Shown here: in pieces, positions 4,068 through 5,559 of the stretch
How the letters are laid out: each line of letters opens with the position of its first letter
Numbering within the stretch: position 1 is the stretch's first letter
The notes under the pieces: model-generated
What the model was told of the DNA's origin: nothing
The model's input: only the letters and a program-made list of their open reading frames with translations
Database searches by the model: none
Made by a program: the position numbers and the translations under genes
Source of the DNA: Candidatus Omnitrophota bacterium
GTDB lineage: Bacteria > Omnitrophota > Gorgyraeia > Gygaellales > Profunditerraquicolaceae
Length of the DNA: 5,559 nucleotides
Assembly: GCA_016867175.1 (NCBI GenBank)
Contig: VGKF01000065.1
Span: 1-5,559 of the forward strand
Direction of reading: 5' to 3'

Positions 4068-5559
4068 TTATATAAATAAAGGAGCCAAGGGGCCCAGGAA
4101 ATAAACATCCAATAAGCTTGAGAAGATATCGTCTCCTGGGGTAACGATAAAATCACCATGTATTAATGCCTGGGAAGTATAAGCGAAGGGGTCACGTATA
4201 AAGTTGGGATTAGATGCATTTGCTTTTAACCAGGCATCAAAAGTAAGTGGTTGCCCGGTGTTATTAATGTAAAGATTATTAGATTCTAAGCTGAAATCAG
4301 GATTTAGGCTGCTAGGCGGAACTATTATTGTGGGGGTTGTTAGAGCAGCTGTTGTTTCCGGAACCCGCACGTTAACTGCAGTAGCGAACCATCCGAACAT
4401 TGGGAGAGACTTTGTTTTTGCCGGATCTTCCCGGTTGAATTGCACAGAAACACTACCGATAGGATTAGTGCTTAAGGATGAGTTAGTCCCTGGGGTATAA
4501 AGGTTAATCTGCGCAGTTGCCTGGTTTAAGGGAACCACAACATCGTTACTTGCTGCTATTATTTGATGATTTGCGTCAAAAATAACAACTTTTATATTCT
4601 CTCCTGTAATCCCGCTTTCAGCCTCTTGGATAAATGTAGCCTGGATCTGCATCGTGCCGACGCCCGGGATAGTACCGGTGGTAACGCTGTTTACAGGGAT
4701 ATAGCCTGTTTCTCCGGTGAGAAAATTATGCCACACATTATATGTATTATTGACTGTAACATTATAGATAGTCATAGGAGCGCCGTTTATCGTTACTGTC
4801 ATTTGGCGCACAACGTCTTCTTTTGTCACCTGCTGCGGCTGTTGCGTGCCTAAGTATTTTCTATTGCTACCGGCAGTATAGTAATCTATTGATCCATCTG
4901 CATTTTTTACATAACGATAGCGATGGTTTTTTATCCAGTTTGCGCGTTTTCTAGCAGCCACCCAAGGATTACCTTCTCCGCCATCATCTCCTCCGCCATC
5001 TCCTCCGCCGCTTCTTTCTTGGTAGCTTACGCTGCCATCTTCTACCTTCCAGCCACCACGGCCATCTACAGCCCCTTCTTTTAATCCCCAATAGGTTATA
5101 TCGTTAAGGGTGTATTCGCCAAGCTCTATATGCAGTTCATGCCCGTCGAGGTTATAATCTTGGGAGTCTATGGTATAATACCTCTTCCCCTGGAAGGTGA
5201 TCCAGCCGTAATTATTGGTAGTGGTTGAGGTCTTATTGTCTCTTTCTACAACTGATTTCATCAGCAGTAGCTGTCCGAACTTTATTTCGTAGGTATTAGT
5301 TACCGTAGAAGTTTTACCATCGCTGGTGGTAGTATAGGTAGTAGTAATGGTTGTGCCTTCAGGTATGCCCCAGTATTTCTGGCCCTCATATTCGCATTCT
5401 TCGTAGGTAATGGTGTAGGTCTCAGCAGTGCTCAACCAGTCTTTGCCGTCTTTGTCAGTTCCTTTGGACTCATTGGTAGATGTATAAGAGAGCATCCCGT
5501 AATATTTATGGCCATCCAGGGTAAATTCTCCGTAGCTATAGCTTATAGTAGAGGTAGTG
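4068..5559 (-). CDS. Thr/Tyr-rich repeat protein, probably exported or surface-located; C-terminal part
   Basis: The frame is open from the window edge (first full codon at 5558) to TAA at 4070-4068, giving 496 visible residues; the Met codon at 5495 is probably internal because a repeat unit lies upstream of it. I do not recognise the family. Numbering from that Met, residues -12 to about 137 hold five degenerate repeats rich in Thr, Ser, Tyr and Gly. Residues 161-175 are a Gly/Asp/Glu linker, about 176-216 are basic and aromatic (ARKRANWIKNHRYRYVK), and about 229-380 alternate hydrophobic and polar residues as in beta-sandwich domains. Only one Cys is visible (residue 34). No membrane helix or anchor motif is visible, and the C terminus is hydrophobic (LGPLAPLFI). 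Composition suggests secretion; the signal peptide would be outside the window. Nothing ties it functionally to the exporter beyond being upstream on the same strand. Confidence 0.85.
   Translation of the reverse strand, partial: TTSTISYSYGEFTLDGHKYYGMLSYTSTNESKGTDKDGKDWLSTAETYTITYEECEYEGQKYWGIPEGTTITTTYTTTSDGKTSTVTNTYEIKFGQLLLMKSVVERDNKTSTTTNNYGWITFQGKRYYTIDSQDYNLDGHELHIELGEYTLNDITYWGLKEGAVDGRGGWKVEDGSVSYQERSGGGDGGGDDGGEGNPWVAARKRANWIKNHRYRYVKNADGSIDYYTAGSNRKYLGTQQPQQVTKEDVVRQMTVTINGAPMTIYNVTVNNTYNVWHNFLTGETGYIPVNSVTTGTIPGVGTMQIQATFIQEAESGITGENIKVVIFDANHQIIAASNDVVVPLNQATAQINLYTPGTNSSLSTNPIGSVSVQFNREDPAKTKSLPMFGWFATAVNVRVPETTAALTTPTIIVPPSSLNPDFSLESNNLYINNTGQPLTFDAWLKANASNPNFIRDPFAYTSQALIHGDFIVTPGDDIFSSLLDVYFLGPLAPLFI
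4971..5015 (-). repeat. Gly/Asp-rich low-complexity linker
   Basis: Encodes SGGGDGGGDDGGEG, from a 12-bp unit GGCGGAGGAGAT present twice in tandem and then a decayed copy. It separates the Tyr/Gly repeat part of the protein from its C-terminal part and probably forms a flexible, acidic hinge. Such tracts can vary in length by slippage. Confidence 0.7.
5085..5534 (-). repeat. Degenerate protein repeats with Tyr-Tyr/Trp-Gly motif
   Basis: Five units can be lined up by eye, starting at residues -12, 31, 69, 96 and 125 relative to the Met at 5495: YGEFTLDGHKYYG, YEECEYEGQKYWG, a weak YEIKFGQLLLMK, YGWITFQGKRYYT, LGEYTLNDITYWG. Spacing is 27-43 residues, with Thr/Ser-rich strands between the motifs. 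A related LDGH fragment recurs near residue 116. The repeats are diverged at DNA level, so this is an old protein repeat and not a recent tandem duplication. The array continues toward the window edge. Confidence 0.6.

Noticed and set aside
4068..5495. Start of the repeat protein at the Met codon at 5495
   Set aside because: The frame stays open to the window edge, and the 21 codons upstream encode another copy of the repeat motif, so this Met is internal.
1..5559. CRISPR array, tRNA, rRNA, insertion sequence or membrane-fusion/TolC partner gene
   Set aside because: No regularly spaced DNA repeats, cloverleaf, transposase or terminal inverted repeats were seen, and the only noncoding gap is 174 bp, too small for an adaptor gene.

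Overview
The window is mid-GC bacterial DNA in which every gene I can support lies on the minus strand, so it is best read from position 5559 down to 1. It looks like an uncultured Gram-negative-type (diderm) bacterium. It has two adjacent RND-superfamily exporter genes and a large secreted-looking repeat protein. The style (mid GC, big Thr/Tyr-rich surface proteins, unusual fusions) reminds me of candidate-phylum genomes such as Omnitrophota, but this is only an impression and no taxonomic marker gene is present.

Layout in transcription order: (1) 5559-4068 is the 3' part of a gene that enters from beyond the window edge. It encodes a Thr/Ser/Tyr-rich protein with degenerate Tyr/Trp/Gly repeats, a Gly/Asp-rich linker and a probable beta-rich C-terminal region. 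Its function is unknown. (2) 4067-3894 is the only intergenic region (174 bp) and is dense in signals: a weak hairpin after the first stop codon, a sigma70-type promoter with an extended -10, paired direct repeats around that promoter, and a strong intrinsic terminator ending directly against the ribosome binding site of the next gene. (3) 3893-318 is a complete 1191-residue RND permease that carries about 135 extra C-terminal residues: a Pro-rich linker and a winged helix-turn-helix (wHTH) domain. (4) 321-1 is the first 107 codons of a second RND permease. Its ATG overlaps the first permease's TGA (ATGA overlap), so the two are almost certainly co-translated and may form a mixed complex.

The most unusual point is the transporter-wHTH fusion. 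The domain follows the last membrane helix, so it should sit in the cytoplasm and could in principle touch DNA. Together with the repeat-decorated promoter and the terminator-containing leader, it suggests a testable model: an exporter that senses its own state or substrate and controls its own operon. The sequence shows the parts; the circuit is inference. No membrane-fusion protein or TolC-like gene is visible, so any such partner must lie outside the window, perhaps downstream of position 1.
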